A stretch of DNA of 64,000 nucleotides from Roseiflexus sp. (GTDB lineage Bacteria > Chloroflexota > Chloroflexia > Chloroflexales > Roseiflexaceae). The translations under genes were made by a program, and so were the position numbers. The number at the start of each line of letters is the position of its first letter. Position 1 is the stretch's first letter. Location of the stretch: NCBI GenBank assembly GCA_017743475.1, contig JAGHYV010000006.1:1-64000 (forward strand). Direction: 5' to 3'. The notes beneath the pieces were generated by a model. That model was not told the DNA's origin, searched no databases, and saw only the letters and a program-made list of their open reading frames with translations. This document shows positions 27,101-35,437 of this stretch, piece after piece.

Positions 27101-29037
27101 GGCGTCACCACGGCGGGCTTGTAGATCAGCGCTACCTTGATTGCGTCCGTGCCGAGGGCATTCACCTGCCCGGTCGCGGCATCGACGTTGATAAAGGCGT
27201 AAGTCCCTGGTGCCGTGGCGGCGTTCAGCCGGTTCACCAGTTCGGCAAGCGCACTGTCAGGTCCGTACCCATCGTTCTCAATCTCCATCAGTCCGAGCAC
27301 CTCTGCATCCAGACGCAGGATTGCCTGGATCAGTTTGGCGTTCTGGCGCTCGAATTCGATTGCGTTCTCCGCGCCGCGACAGCCAGTGGAAGGGCCGCCG
27401 ACCCCAAGTGTGCAGCCGGTGAAGGTGTTGAAGTAGTTCAGCACGTTGAATGCTGCCACCTGCATATCGCCGCCAACGTTGGGCGGCAGGTCAGGGCGCG
27501 GGTTGGCGGCGACAAAGTTGGGCACGCCGCCGCCAAGCGCATTGACCGGACGCACCCGGTAAGCGTTGCCGCTAGCAGGGTTGCCCGCCCAGGTGTAGGT
27601 CATCACACCGACCAGTCCCGTCACCGTGTCGCCGCCCCGCAGAGTGTTGCTGGCGCTCAGCGGATTGCCGCCGCGCCCGAAGCGGATCGGGTCGGGGTTC
27701 TGATTGTTCAACTCATCATCGAGGATGATCCGGTTGAGATCGTTGGCAGCCTGCAACGCCAGCGCCGCTGGACCAGGATCCACGGCATCAGTTGGCTGGC
27801 GCAGACGCCCGCCCGAACTCAGCACGACCTGCCCAAAGCGCCCCAACTGGAAATGCTCGGTGACGTAGAGGGTCTGTGGGAAGCGTACCAGCATGCCTTC
27901 ATAGCGCTCCAGGTAGGTCGAGTCCGGGAAGGGCATCGTGACATCGACTGGCGTCACCGTCGCAGTGGTTCCACAGAACTCGATGGCAGTCACATTCCCA
28001 ATCTGGGTCTGATCCTGGAACTCGGTCGCTGTGCCGGTCACTTGAACGACCTGACCGAGGCTGACGGAGTCGTTGTCTCTGTTGAAAACGAAGATGCCTT
28101 CGGACGTAAGCGGATCGGCATCGATCTGGGCGATCTCCTGAAGATAGAAACCGCGCAGGTTCGGCGCGGGACCTTCGTAGTCGCCGACGACCACGCCCTG
28201 AATGGTGACGACCGTACCACTGATTGGGGTCGTAGCGCCGTTTCCCTGCACCTGGTTGATCGGCGTATCCGGTGCGTTACAGGCAACTGGAAGCGGAGTC
28301 GGTTCTGGTGTTAGCGAGGGGGTGGGAGTAGCGCTGCTGAGTGGCTCACCGCGCACGGTGACCATATCGAAGCGCAGGGTGCCGGTTGGGGCATATGAGC
28401 TTGGAGGGTTGGAGGCGACATACACGCTGCCGCCAGCAGCGAACGCCGCGACCACGCGGAACACGACGTTCGGATTATTGTTTAGCGCCGGGATGCTGCT
28501 GAAATCGAACGAGCGATTGTTGAACCACGCATCGCCTGCTGTCGCCACGAAGGTAGTGGCTTCGCTAAACGTCGCGCCGCCGTCGGTCGAATAGAGCAGT
28601 GCAACCGTGTTGGCAGCAGTATTACTATGGCGCAGGTCGAAACTGAAGCGAATGTTCTGATACCCAACTGTGCTGACGGCGAACTGGACACCACGCTGGC
28701 GATCCTGAGTTCCCTGCGGCGCGTAGTTGGTCGTATTCCATGCCGAGTCATCGCCAGTAGCGGGGTCGGTGCTGCCGCCGCTCGCGTCGCCGCTGGCGAA
28801 GGTGGCGGTTGTGCCGCCGACGAGGGAAGCGGTTCCGCTGCCGATCGCCGGATCAATCGTGCCGGTATTAGTGTTGCCGTCAGGCATCGGGGAATTGAAC
28901 GTCCACTGGGTGATGATCGTGGTGGTTGCGGTCGCTGGCTGTGCAATCCCAAGCATGCCAGCGAAGATCAACGCCAGCATCGCCGCTGCGATAACCAGGC
29001 GCTGCGCCGCAACCGGGCGGCGGTTGGGATCAACCAT
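24112..29037 (-). CDS. Giant exported mosaic nuclease/phosphoesterase (ExeM/NucH-like with choice-of-anchor I domain)
   Basis: About 1641 residues. A Sec signal peptide ends near AQPATATT (about residue 36). In order: a jelly-roll-like domain (to about 235), a Thr/Pro linker, an OB-fold-like domain as in ExeM (about 250-420), and an endonuclease/exonuclease/phosphatase domain (about 510-840) with AAFNVLNYF, EVLGLMEIEN, VVNHFKSKG, IIGDLNSYAQE and TSDHDPILVGL. The choice-of-anchor I beta-propeller follows (about 850-1290, VYAYRLNG, GYFVTADEGDTRDD), then Ig-like domains, a chitobiase/OmpL47-type repeat (PATTQYRVNSGPWQTY) and a C-terminal lectin-like jelly roll. It probably degrades extracellular DNA or phosphoesters at the surface. 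AAGGAG precedes the chosen ATG. No sorting signal was seen at the C-terminus. Confidence 0.88.
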   Translation of the reverse strand: MVDPNRRPVAAQRLVIAAAMLALIFAGMLGIAQPATATTTIITQWTFNSPMPDGNTNTGTIDPAIGSGTASLVGGTTATFASGDASGGSTDPATGDDSAWNTTNYAPQGTQDRQRGVQFAVSTVGYQNIRFSFDLRHSNTAANTVALLYSTDGGATFSEATTFVATAGDAWFNNRSFDFSSIPALNNNPNVVFRVVAAFAAGGSVYVASNPPSSYAPTGTLRFDMVTVRGEPLSSATPTPSLTPEPTPLPVACNAPDTPINQVQGNGATTPISGTVVTIQGVVVGDYEGPAPNLRGFYLQEIAQIDADPLTSEGIFVFNRDNDSVSLGQVVQVTGTATEFQDQTQIGNVTAIEFCGTTATVTPVDVTMPFPDSTYLERYEGMLVRFPQTLYVTEHFQLGRFGQVVLSSGGRLRQPTDAVDPGPAALALQAANDLNRIILDDELNNQNPDPIRFGRGGNPLSASNTLRGGDTVTGLVGVMTYTWAGNPASGNAYRVRPVNALGGGVPNFVAANPRPDLPPNVGGDMQVAAFNVLNYFNTFTGCTLGVGGPSTGCRGAENAIEFERQNAKLIQAILRLDAEVLGLMEIENDGYGPDSALAELVNRLNAATAPGTYAFINVDAATGQVNALGTDAIKVALIYKPAVVTPVGRTAVLNTVAFVNGGDSVPRNRPALAQTFRHRASSEDVTVVVNHFKSKGSPCDAPDAGDGSGNCNIVRRNAAQELITWLATDPTGTGDTDILIIGDLNSYAQEEPIDVLRAAGYVDLVRTFVGENAYSYVFNGQWGTLDYALASPSALAKVSGAAEYHINADEPNVLDYNLNFKSTGQQTSLFAPDQYRTSDHDPILVGLNLNDPIAISAVATFGASQGITGAEIIDIRGNRAVLSNADAGIVYVLDTTDLFNIRVLTTITGLTGLNSVAIHPTQDYFLAVAGSAAPAAAPVNGTVYAYRLNGTLIASASTGIQPDSVAISPNGQYAVIANEAEGFAIGDNGGPGSLTVVNLSGFDPDTSTTLNVTQIPLPSQASTPGFMTNRTDDIARLPIDNTPATLEPESVVFSADSQYAYISLQENNGVVRLNLADNSLTFFGLGKTTHAFDTVNGDGFNPTRLLSLFREPDGIAYIEIGGDGYFVTADEGDTRDDIPPGAISGRVRGGRTVSVFNALTGALVGDTGNQIDELAARYGLYPDDRSNRGGSEPEVLDAKVFGGRAIVAVGLERARSVALVDVTNPAAPNVFLLLPAGTNPEGVKLFERNGALYVLAANEVSNDLTVARVPLGDLLFTQTYTEEPPLALYDPFVIDPDSAPVTVTLAVAPATAGTLNATSISGAPATVNAALANLTFTPALNYAGPVTITLSVTDGQTETSGRILLNGIAIPPVTTASVSGPTTPLCPADCFFGSATVTLTTDEPATTQYRVNSGPWQTYTTPFAITSEGANLVEFFSIDEWGAVEEVKSITVKVTTFPATSVLDTFNRANGRLGRNWTGATQLDQYRIAGNLVDVEQGGVVLWTTQFGNDQEAFVTLTTIDPNSAHHTLLLKGRGTNATQGAILVSYDAVNRQIVVEALQPGWGWRTVRVFTNVTLTNGDVLGARALANGSVRVYVNCTLIGVADTTTVVGNLYVNRGGRIGLFYHQANNALLDDFGGGNR

Positions 29038-29209
29038 GCACGTGCTCCTTCCAGAGTCTCTTATCAGGAATCGCTGGTTGTAACATGTCCATTGCTGGAC
29101 GCTGGGAACGCAGCAACGCACCAGTTGAGGGTCTCCCGCAACAGGCACCGTACAAACCGGCGCATTATGCCTCAGACCTCAGCATTCTGTCGGGCAACAC
29201 CAACCACGA

Positions 29210-29228
29210 ATCGTTGCTTTGCAACGAT
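29210..29228. promoter_or_regulatory. Inverted repeat in the divergent nuclease/protease spacer
   Basis: ATCGTTGC-TTT-GCAACGAT gives two 8-nt arms around three T. It lies between two divergent exported-protein genes and could be an operator; a terminator role is less likely at this place. Confidence 0.35.
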
Positions 29229-29364
29229 CCTTCTCGTTTTCTTCACTTACCTGATCCTCGAATTGGCTCGATGTGATTATACTCACAGTGCGGTTAAGAA
29301 AGAAGCCTGAAATTGTTAAGCAATACGGATAACATGATTACAGTGTTTTCATCAGCATATTTCC

Positions 29365-29394
29365 TTGACACTGCCCGCTCCTGGGTGCTATGCT
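29365..29394 (+). promoter_or_regulatory. Sigma-70-type promoter of the subtilase gene
   Basis: TTGACA, 18-nt spacer, TATGCT with a TGC extension just before it. The predicted start point near 29401 gives a leader of about 35 nt. Confidence 0.6.
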
Positions 29395-29435
29395 GATACT
29401 TGTGATCGAAGCGGAGCTCGTGTCAGGATCATCGC

Positions 29436-32435
29436 ATGTCGGCTCGCGCTGCTATTTCGCGCCTCCTGATCATTGTCCTGGTTCTCCTTGCTGCATGTGT
29501 GGATAGGTCTGGCGGGATCTCGGTGCGCGCATCAGGGGTTCTCGCCGCTTCCCCCACCTCGATCGGTGAAACACTCGCGCTGGGTCAGCAGGTCACTCGA
29601 CCGCTGGTGATCACGAATACCGGTACAACCCCGATCACAGCCTTGCTGTACGAAGCGTATGCGCAACCGTCACTGGCAATGGCGCATGCCTGGGGTCCTG
29701 CCAGCGTACCGTTGCCACAGCAGGAACAATCGCTCGACCCGCGCTTGGCAATGCAACTGGACGAACCCTCTGAGCGTGGTGCGTTCATTGTCTATTTGCA
29801 CAATCAGGCAGACCTGAGCGCAGCGTATGGCATGACCGACTGGGCGGAACGCGGGCGGTTCGTTTACCGCACGCTGGTCGAACACGCGGAGCGCACCCAG
29901 AGCCCGCTGCGCGCCGAACTGGCGGCGCGCGGTCTGACATACCGACCATTCTGGATTGTCAATGCGGTCTATGTTGAAGGAACGCTTACCGATGCGCAGG
30001 CACTGGAACGGCGCGCCGACGTTGCGCTGGTCCGCGCCGATGCACGTGTGGCAGTTGCGCCGCAGGTATCGGCGCCAGCGAGTCTCGATGAGCGGTGCAG
30101 TTCGGACGGGAATCCGGTGTGCTGGAATATCCGGGCGATCGGCGCCGACCGGGTCTGGAATGAGTTCGGCATCACCGGTCAGGGAGTCACCGTTGCATCG
30201 ATTGACACCGGCGTGTCGGGGATTCATCCAGCGCTGCGCGACCGGTACCGCGGCGCGCTTGGCAGCGGAATGTACGATCACAACTACAACTGGTACGATC
30301 CGCAGGGTGTGTTTCCGATGCCAGTTGATCAGAATGGGCATGGTACCCACACCATCGGCACGATCGTCGGTAGTCGACCAGGCGGCGAGCGATTCGGCGT
30401 TGCGCCGGGCGCGCGGTGGATTGCTGCGCAAGGATGTGATGGGTCGTCCTGCAGCGAAAGCGATCTGTTTGCTGCCGCGCAATGGATCCTGGCGCCGACC
30501 GACCTCAACGACCGCAATCCGCGACCGGATCTGCGCCCGATGATTGTCAACAACTCATGGGCTGGCGGCAGCAACGATCCATGGTATGCTGGTTACACCG
30601 CAGCATGGCGCGCAGCCGGGATCTTCCCGGTCTTTGCAGCGGGAAATGGTAGCGGCACCTGTCGCACAATTGCATCTCCGGGCGATTATGCTGATGTGGT
30701 GGCGGTCGGCGCTACCAATCGTAGTGGTTCAATTGCATCGTTTAGCCTGCGTGGTCCTGCTGCTGATGGGCGGATGAAGCCGGATTTCGTCGCTCCTGGT
30801 GATGGCGGCATTTACTCTGCGTCGCTCAATGACGGATACACAACGCTGCGCGGCACATCAATGGCAACTCCGCATGTCGCCGGGGTTGTAGCACTGCTCT
30901 ACGCTGCCAATCCAGCGCTGATCGGCAATTACGAAGCAACTTATGCCATCCTGCGCGACACAGCGCGACGGCGAGATGATCCGCAGTGTGGCGTCGTAGC
31001 GGGGGGCGGGAACAATGTTTATGGGTGGGGGTTGATCGACGCACACGCGGCTGTTGCCCGCGCGCGCGTTGATGTTCCCTGGTTACGTCTCTCGACAACG
31101 ACCCTGAACCTCGATCCCGGTCAAAGCGCATCCGTCAATGTGACCCTTGATGCCAATAGTGTTGCATCGCCTGGAACCTACATGGCGCGTATCCAAATCT
31201 ATGCCGGTGATCTGACTCTTCCGCCGGTATCGGTGCCAGTTACAATGGTGGTGACTGGCGTTGGCGGCATACCGGTTACCGGCATTGTGCGTGATGCAGA
31301 GACCGGTGCACCGCTCATAGCAACTGTCAGCACCAAGAGCGGGGCAAGCACGACGACCGCCGCTGACGGAACCTTCTCGCTGATGCTGACTGCGGGTGTC
31401 CATACTCTGACTGCATCTGCGCGCTCGTATGCCCTTCAGCAACGCATGATCACCGTGCCAACCGGCGGATCAGTCGATTTTGGGTTGCTGCTCGATGCGC
31501 CGCGGATTGCATTATCGACCGATTACGTGACGGCCACACTCGATTTTAACACCAGTGTCGCGCGCACGGTAACTATTACGAACACCGGCACACGTCCATT
31601 AACGTTCGAAGCGAAAGTCGGGTACGCACCATTTGGCATCTACCGCAGTGATGAGCCGGGAGGTCCGGTGTACCGGTGGATCGATCTTCCGCCTGATGCG
31701 CCAACCCTGGAACTGACGAACACAACCCGGATCGATGGCGTGCCGTTGGGACTGACATTCCCGCTCTATACCTATCTGATGACTCAGACCTCCATCACGT
31801 CGGATGGGACGCTGATGTTTGACTGGCCCTATCCGTACACTGGTCTGCTGGAACGTTGTCTGCCAGCTACCGAAGCATTCTTCAACCTGCTGGCGCCATT
31901 TCGCACCGACCTCGACCCGTCGCGTGGCGGAAGCGTGCGTTATGGGACAGTCAACAACGGTACAACGTTTGTGGTCAGTTTCGAGCATGTACCGACCGCC
32001 GCAGGTCCGCCGGATCGCACATTCACGTTCCAGACGCTGCTTCACCAGGATGGCCGGATTGTCTACCAGTACCGCGATCTAGGAGCGTTGCCGGAGCGTC
32101 TCAGTGTTGGGATTCAGAAAAACCTGAACCAAGTGCAACAGATCGGTTGCGGTGCTGATACCCCGATCACTTCGGGACTGGCCATCGAGTTCAGACCACA
32201 GTTCCGTCCAGAGGGTTGGGTGATCGTGAACCCGGAGAAAGGGTCGCTCGAACCGGGTGCCAGCACAGACCTGATGTTCACCTACTTCTGGCAGGCGCTG
32301 CCGCAGGGTAGCCGTCTTCGCACAAACATCATCATTTCCAGTAGCGATCCGCGTCGCCGCACAGCAGCGATTACAACTGAGGCTGCGATGCGTCCGGCGC
32401 CGCATATTGTGTGGCTGGGCATTGTGGCGCGGTGA
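29436..32435 (+). CDS. Subtilisin-like (S8) serine protease, large lipoprotein
   Basis: 999 residues. The N-terminus is a lipoprotein signal (LLIIVLVLLAAC, Cys21). An inhibitor-like propeptide region is likely at about 105-205 (GAFIVYLHNQADLSAAYG). The S8 catalytic domain follows with Asp257 (VASIDTGVSGIHP), His302 (NGHGTHTIGT) and Ser475 (RGTSMATPHVAGV). After it come a BACON/Ig-like segment, a carboxypeptidase-regulatory-like domain (TGIVRDAETGAPLIATVS, about 610-690) and further beta-sandwich repeats with TVTITNTGTRPLTFEA. It is probably anchored to the outside of the membrane and digests protein nutrients or processes surface proteins. The start has CAGGA upstream. The IS630 relic begins 12 nt after the stop. 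Confidence 0.92.
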   Translation: MSARAAISRLLIIVLVLLAACVDRSGGISVRASGVLAASPTSIGETLALGQQVTRPLVITNTGTTPITALLYEAYAQPSLAMAHAWGPASVPLPQQEQSLDPRLAMQLDEPSERGAFIVYLHNQADLSAAYGMTDWAERGRFVYRTLVEHAERTQSPLRAELAARGLTYRPFWIVNAVYVEGTLTDAQALERRADVALVRADARVAVAPQVSAPASLDERCSSDGNPVCWNIRAIGADRVWNEFGITGQGVTVASIDTGVSGIHPALRDRYRGALGSGMYDHNYNWYDPQGVFPMPVDQNGHGTHTIGTIVGSRPGGERFGVAPGARWIAAQGCDGSSCSESDLFAAAQWILAPTDLNDRNPRPDLRPMIVNNSWAGGSNDPWYAGYTAAWRAAGIFPVFAAGNGSGTCRTIASPGDYADVVAVGATNRSGSIASFSLRGPAADGRMKPDFVAPGDGGIYSASLNDGYTTLRGTSMATPHVAGVVALLYAANPALIGNYEATYAILRDTARRRDDPQCGVVAGGGNNVYGWGLIDAHAAVARARVDVPWLRLSTTTLNLDPGQSASVNVTLDANSVASPGTYMARIQIYAGDLTLPPVSVPVTMVVTGVGGIPVTGIVRDAETGAPLIATVSTKSGASTTTAADGTFSLMLTAGVHTLTASARSYALQQRMITVPTGGSVDFGLLLDAPRIALSTDYVTATLDFNTSVARTVTITNTGTRPLTFEAKVGYAPFGIYRSDEPGGPVYRWIDLPPDAPTLELTNTTRIDGVPLGLTFPLYTYLMTQTSITSDGTLMFDWPYPYTGLLERCLPATEAFFNLLAPFRTDLDPSRGGSVRYGTVNNGTTFVVSFEHVPTAAGPPDRTFTFQTLLHQDGRIVYQYRDLGALPERLSVGIQKNLNQVQQIGCGADTPITSGLAIEFRPQFRPEGWVIVNPEKGSLEPGASTDLMFTYFWQALPQGSRLRTNIIISSSDPRRRTAAITTEAAMRPAPHIVWLGIVAR

Positions 32436-32446
32436 TCGTGCGAGTT

Positions 32447-33097
32447 TAGCAGCTCTCGCAAAGTTTGGACATAGCATGCGAGATTGAACCATCCCCTGGA
32501 GATGGAGCGACGCACTGATGGTGGCGGTCGCCAGCGCCGCGCGGGGTATATGGCCATGCGCCCGTCGGGTGCGCGGGGCGCGCGCAGACCGGGGCGTGAG
32601 ATTCAGATTGCTGCCGCACTTGTTTACCACTACGACTGCATCGGCAGGATGGGTGTGCAAGCGGAGGCGGAAGGCAGCGCATGCCGCCTCGTTGCACTCG
32701 GCAGCGTGCAGCGTTGTTTGTTGCGTGACCAACCAAGACGAATGATGGCATGGTCAAGGGTGGGGTGCGCCACAGGATGGTTGGGATACTGCTGGTTCCC
32801 CCAGGCGATGTGAGCGGCGCGCGTGGCGTCAGGCGCCGCGTCCAGGCGGGCGTGCAGCGTGTCCCGGTCGTGCTGGTTGAAGCGCTGCGGTCGGCCCGAC
32901 AAACGGCCTGGCGCGAGGGACGCTCCTGTGCGCGCCTTGCCGAGCCAGCACTTGATGCTGGACAAACTGGCAGCGAAGGTCGCGGCTGCCGCACGGCGGG
33001 ACATCCCCTGGTAGACGGCAGCTACGACTCGTTCACGAAGGTCACGAGCATATGCTCGTATACCAGCGTCTATCATAAACCTGTTTGGGAACTGCTA
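32447..33097 (-). mobile_element. IS630-family element, internally deleted derivative
   Basis: About 650 bp, compared with roughly 1.0-1.2 kb for complete members. The plus-strand left end reads TAGCAGCTCTCGCAAAG; the other end, read on the minus strand, is TAGCAGTTCCCAAACAG: imperfect inverted repeats sharing TAGCAGYTCYC. TA dinucleotides are present next to the right end. The element carries a decayed transposase (separate entry) whose 3' third is missing, so it can move only with outside help. The ends resemble those of the MITE at 1041-1214. Confidence 0.75.
32463..33076 (-). pseudogene. IS630 transposase relic
   Basis: The N-terminal helix-turn-helix domain is well preserved (AYARDLRERVVAAVYQGMSRRAAAATF, then WLGKARTGASLAPG and RPQRFNQHDRDTL). 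After a frameshift near the RNKQRCTLPS segment, the catalytic core begins in a second frame, CAAFRLRLHTHPADAVVVVNKCGSNLNLTPR. The expected first catalytic motif is DECG; here Asp and Glu have become Asn and Lys. Sequence homology stops soon after ISASLHLQGM, which joins directly to the element's end. The second and third acidic residues are absent. The protein cannot be catalytic. Confidence 0.82.
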
Positions 33098-33240
33098 TAT
33101 AATTTCGGTCTACTCTTTCTTAAGCTTGGAAGAAATGTGCGCTAAGCACAACCGGAGCCATGGCAAGGAGACAAAAGGATCAGTGCATCCAGTGTGGAGC
33201 ATTGGCGGCATAGCAATCCTCATGACCTCAAAGAGACGTA

Positions 33241-33249
33241 TGATATAAT
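33241..33249 (+). promoter_or_regulatory. Extended -10 (TGATATAAT) of the DUF2231-plsC operon
   Basis: TGATATAAT lies 28 nt before the DUF2231 start codon, giving a leader of roughly 20 nt. No -35 match was seen. Confidence 0.5.
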
Positions 33250-33276
33250 GGTATTGCACATTATGTTTGTTCGCCG

Positions 33277-33717
33277 ATGTCTCCACTCCATCCATTCACA
33301 GTTCATCTCCCGATCGGTCTGCTTATCGGGAATGCCATCATGACGGCGCTCTATCTCTGGCGCGGTGATCGTTCGCTGGAAACAGCGGCGTATCATTGCC
33401 TGTGGCTGGGATGGTTGCTCTTGTTACCCGCCGTTGTCACCGGAACGATCGATGCTGCACGACAGGTGTTCGATCCGCTGCATCCCAGGGACGACGCGCT
33501 AGTCTGGGTCAACGCGCACGCACTGGCGGGAGTGGCGATAATGGTCGTATACTGGCAGGCGTGGCAGGTGCGGCGACGAAACCCGGCAATCCTGGACGAT
33601 GCTGAAGCACGGCGCGGCTATCTGGCGCTACTAACGCTGGGGGCAATGCTGGTTGTGCTGACTGGATGGCTAGGAGGGCAGCTGGTTTATTCGCTGCGCC
33701 TGGGGATAGAAATGTAA
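33277..33717 (+). CDS. DUF2231 membrane protein
   Basis: 146 residues, four hydrophobic segments, starting with MSPLHPFTVHLPIGLLIG, the conserved opening of DUF2231 proteins (His and Pro in HPFxVHLPIG). A second conserved His lies in NAHALAGVAIMVVYW. The family is found near cytochrome and heme-containing membrane proteins and may bind heme or metal through these His residues (inference). No biochemical role is established. The plsC-like gene starts 15 nt downstream, so they probably share a transcript. Confidence 0.85.
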   Translation: MSPLHPFTVHLPIGLLIGNAIMTALYLWRGDRSLETAAYHCLWLGWLLLLPAVVTGTIDAARQVFDPLHPRDDALVWVNAHALAGVAIMVVYWQAWQVRRRNPAILDDAEARRGYLALLTLGAMLVVLTGWLGGQLVYSLRLGIEM

Positions 33718-33732
33718 GCAAAGGAGAGCGCT

Positions 33733-34407
33733 GTGCTCGATCTGTTCTTCTACGTGTTGCTCTGGATACCGCTCAATCTATTGCGGCTTGTGTGGGCAGA
33801 TTGGAAGATCGAGGGGCGTGAGCATCTGCCGCCGCGCTCGCAGGGCGTGCTTCTAGCGGTCAATCACCTGCACTGGAGCGATATTCTGGTCGTCGGCGCC
33901 TCCCTTCCCCTCTCCTATCGTCCCTGGTGGATCGCAAAAGTTGAATTGTTCAACAACCCGATTGCAGCTTGGTGGTTCCGCACGATGCATGTCATCCCAA
34001 TCAAACGCGGCAAGCGCGATCTAGCAGCGCTCGAAGCTGCGGAAGAGGCGCTCAAGCGAGGTGCAGTGCTGATCATGTTTCCTGAAGGACATCGCAGCGA
34101 TACAGGACAGTTGCAGCGAGGACGTGGCGGCGCAGTGCGCCTGGCTATTCGCGCCCGATGTCCGATAGTGCCGGTTGCAATCTGGGGCACTGAAGGGGGA
34201 ATCGGCGCAATCCTGCGGCGGCGTCCAATTCGGGTACGGTTTGGTAAGCCGTATTATCCGCCTGTCGAAGGCGACAAAATCCCCTTTGACCGCATGAACG
34301 ACCTGACCGATGATATGATGCTACGGATAGCAGAGATGATGCCAGAACGATACTGGGGCTACTACCGAGAACGGATGCTGGCAGAGACTGCGGAGAAATC
34401 GTCGTAA
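33733..34407 (+). CDS. 1-acyl-sn-glycerol-3-phosphate acyltransferase (PlsC-like)
   Basis: 224 residues. The four acyltransferase blocks are visible: NHLHWSD (HX4D, His45-Asp50), the substrate-binding segment KVELFNNPIAAWWFRTMHVIPIKRGKRD, FPEGHRSDTG, and VPVAIWGTEGG. It transfers a second acyl chain to lysophosphatidic acid to make phosphatidic acid at the membrane. One N-terminal hydrophobic segment (about 3-20) could anchor it. It starts with GTG behind AAAGGAGAG. It follows the DUF2231 gene by 15 nt. Confidence 0.9.
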   Translation: MLDLFFYVLLWIPLNLLRLVWADWKIEGREHLPPRSQGVLLAVNHLHWSDILVVGASLPLSYRPWWIAKVELFNNPIAAWWFRTMHVIPIKRGKRDLAALEAAEEALKRGAVLIMFPEGHRSDTGQLQRGRGGAVRLAIRARCPIVPVAIWGTEGGIGAILRRRPIRVRFGKPYYPPVEGDKIPFDRMNDLTDDMMLRIAEMMPERYWGYYRERMLAETAEKSS

Positions 34408-34459
34408 CCCCTTCCATATTCCCTTTCCGCAGCAGCGCCTTGCGGGAAGGCGGTGTTGT

Positions 34460-34625
34460 GGTCTTTGAACAAATAGTTCAGTGTAGCCCGCGTAGACGGG
34501 CTTCGCCCCACGTGGCCACGGGCTAATGGTCTTTGAATACCAGTACATCTGGACGCCCGCGGACAGGCCCGCGACGGGAGAGTCCTGGTATTGCCCGTCG
34601 CAGGACATCCGGACACCCGCGGACG
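34460..34625. repeat. Short direct repeats and hairpins (GGCTAATGG family)
   Basis: GGTCTTTGAA occurs at about 34460 and again at about 34528. AGCCCG-CGTAGA-CGGGCT (34485-34502) forms a hairpin. GGGCTAATGG at 34520-34529 recurs near 52099 and 52144. ACATCTGGACGCCCGCGGAC (34545-34564) recurs as ACATCCGGACACCCGCGGAC at 34605-34624. This is repeat-type intergenic DNA. Confidence 0.75.
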
Positions 34626-34639
34626 GATCACGTTTTCAG

Positions 34640-35280
34640 TATCCCAGCGATGTGCGCAACCGCAGGAGAGACGGCGCGCCGATCCCGGAAGCGCTGCCCC
34701 GATGTCGTCAGGCCAATCGTCTTCGTCCGCCGGGTGACGACCCGGCCCGTCACGCCGTCCAAACGGTCCACGCTGCGCAGCGCGCGCTCGGTCGCCCGCC
34801 TCCGTGCTGCCTGCCCTGAGCGACGACCGCCCGTCCCTTCCTGTTGACCAGGGGCGGACACCGCGTGACTATAGCTTCATTCTGCTCCCTCGTCACCCAC
34901 TGGTAGGGATGCGCGCGCATCGCCCCCCTGGCTGCGATCTCCTGCAGGCGGACCTGATCGTGGGGAGCAGGGCGAGGCCCTTGACGGCGGGTGCGCTACC
35001 AGGTCAGGCCCACCCGCTCTCGAATGCGGGCAAGCCCGCGCAGCACGGCGGCGCGCCCCCGCGCCACCTGGCTGGGCGTCCAGGGTCTAGCGCGTTTGTC
35101 AGCCCGCACTGTCGCGGGTCACGGTGGACCAGCTGCGCTACCTTGGTGGCTGCCGTCGCGGGGTCATGGTGGTCGGGGGAAACCAGCAGTCATGTGCCCG
35201 CGTCCATCCTGGAGGAGAGGCTCGCGCTACCCTTGGCTTCTCAACGATTCAGCCAGAGAGAGAGACGGTTTCAGAGTAGT
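34640..35280. other. GC-rich stretch, possible decayed coding relic on the minus strand
   Basis: No frame is intact. On the minus strand a patch around 34870-35070 reads RGLARIRERVGLTW, stop, then QVRLQEIAARGAMRAHPYQWVTREQNEAIV. It has protein-like composition but is broken by several stops. I do not recognise a family. The rest shows neither genes nor RNA motifs. Confidence 0.4.
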
Positions 35281-35291
35281 GCGGACGTAGC

Positions 35292-35316
35292 AAGCCCTCG
35301 TTAACCCGCGAGGGCA
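35292..35316 (+). repeat. Hairpin upstream of the radical SAM gene
   Basis: GCCCTCG and CGAGGGC form a 7-bp stem around a loop of about 8 nt. It lies about 125 nt before the start codon and is unlikely to be a terminator, as there is no T-tract. It shares the GCCCTCG core with the 57-nt repeats at 55018 and 62853. Confidence 0.45.
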
Positions 35317-35437
35317 GGAAGCCCTTGCTTCTTGGAAGGCATATCAGATTATGAACAGCCACACTGCTTTGCCCTTGATTCTTCCCCAGAAAGGTGTAGA
35401 CTCTCAGAGAGCGCCATTTCATCACAAGGAGGTCGCT

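Noticed and set aside
26965-28314. 449-codon open frame on the plus strand
   Set aside because: It lies wholly opposite the giant nuclease gene, whose domains are recognisable. Its translation has no family motif and is a shadow of biased codon use.
33100-33112. Short match to the MITE interior (TTTCGGTCTAC) next to the IS630 end
   Set aside because: Only about 12 nt agree; not enough to claim another MITE copy.
34804-35304. 166-codon open frame in the repeat-rich stretch
   Set aside because: No start signal, no motif and a low-complexity Pro/Arg/Ser composition typical of a non-coding frame in GC-rich DNA.
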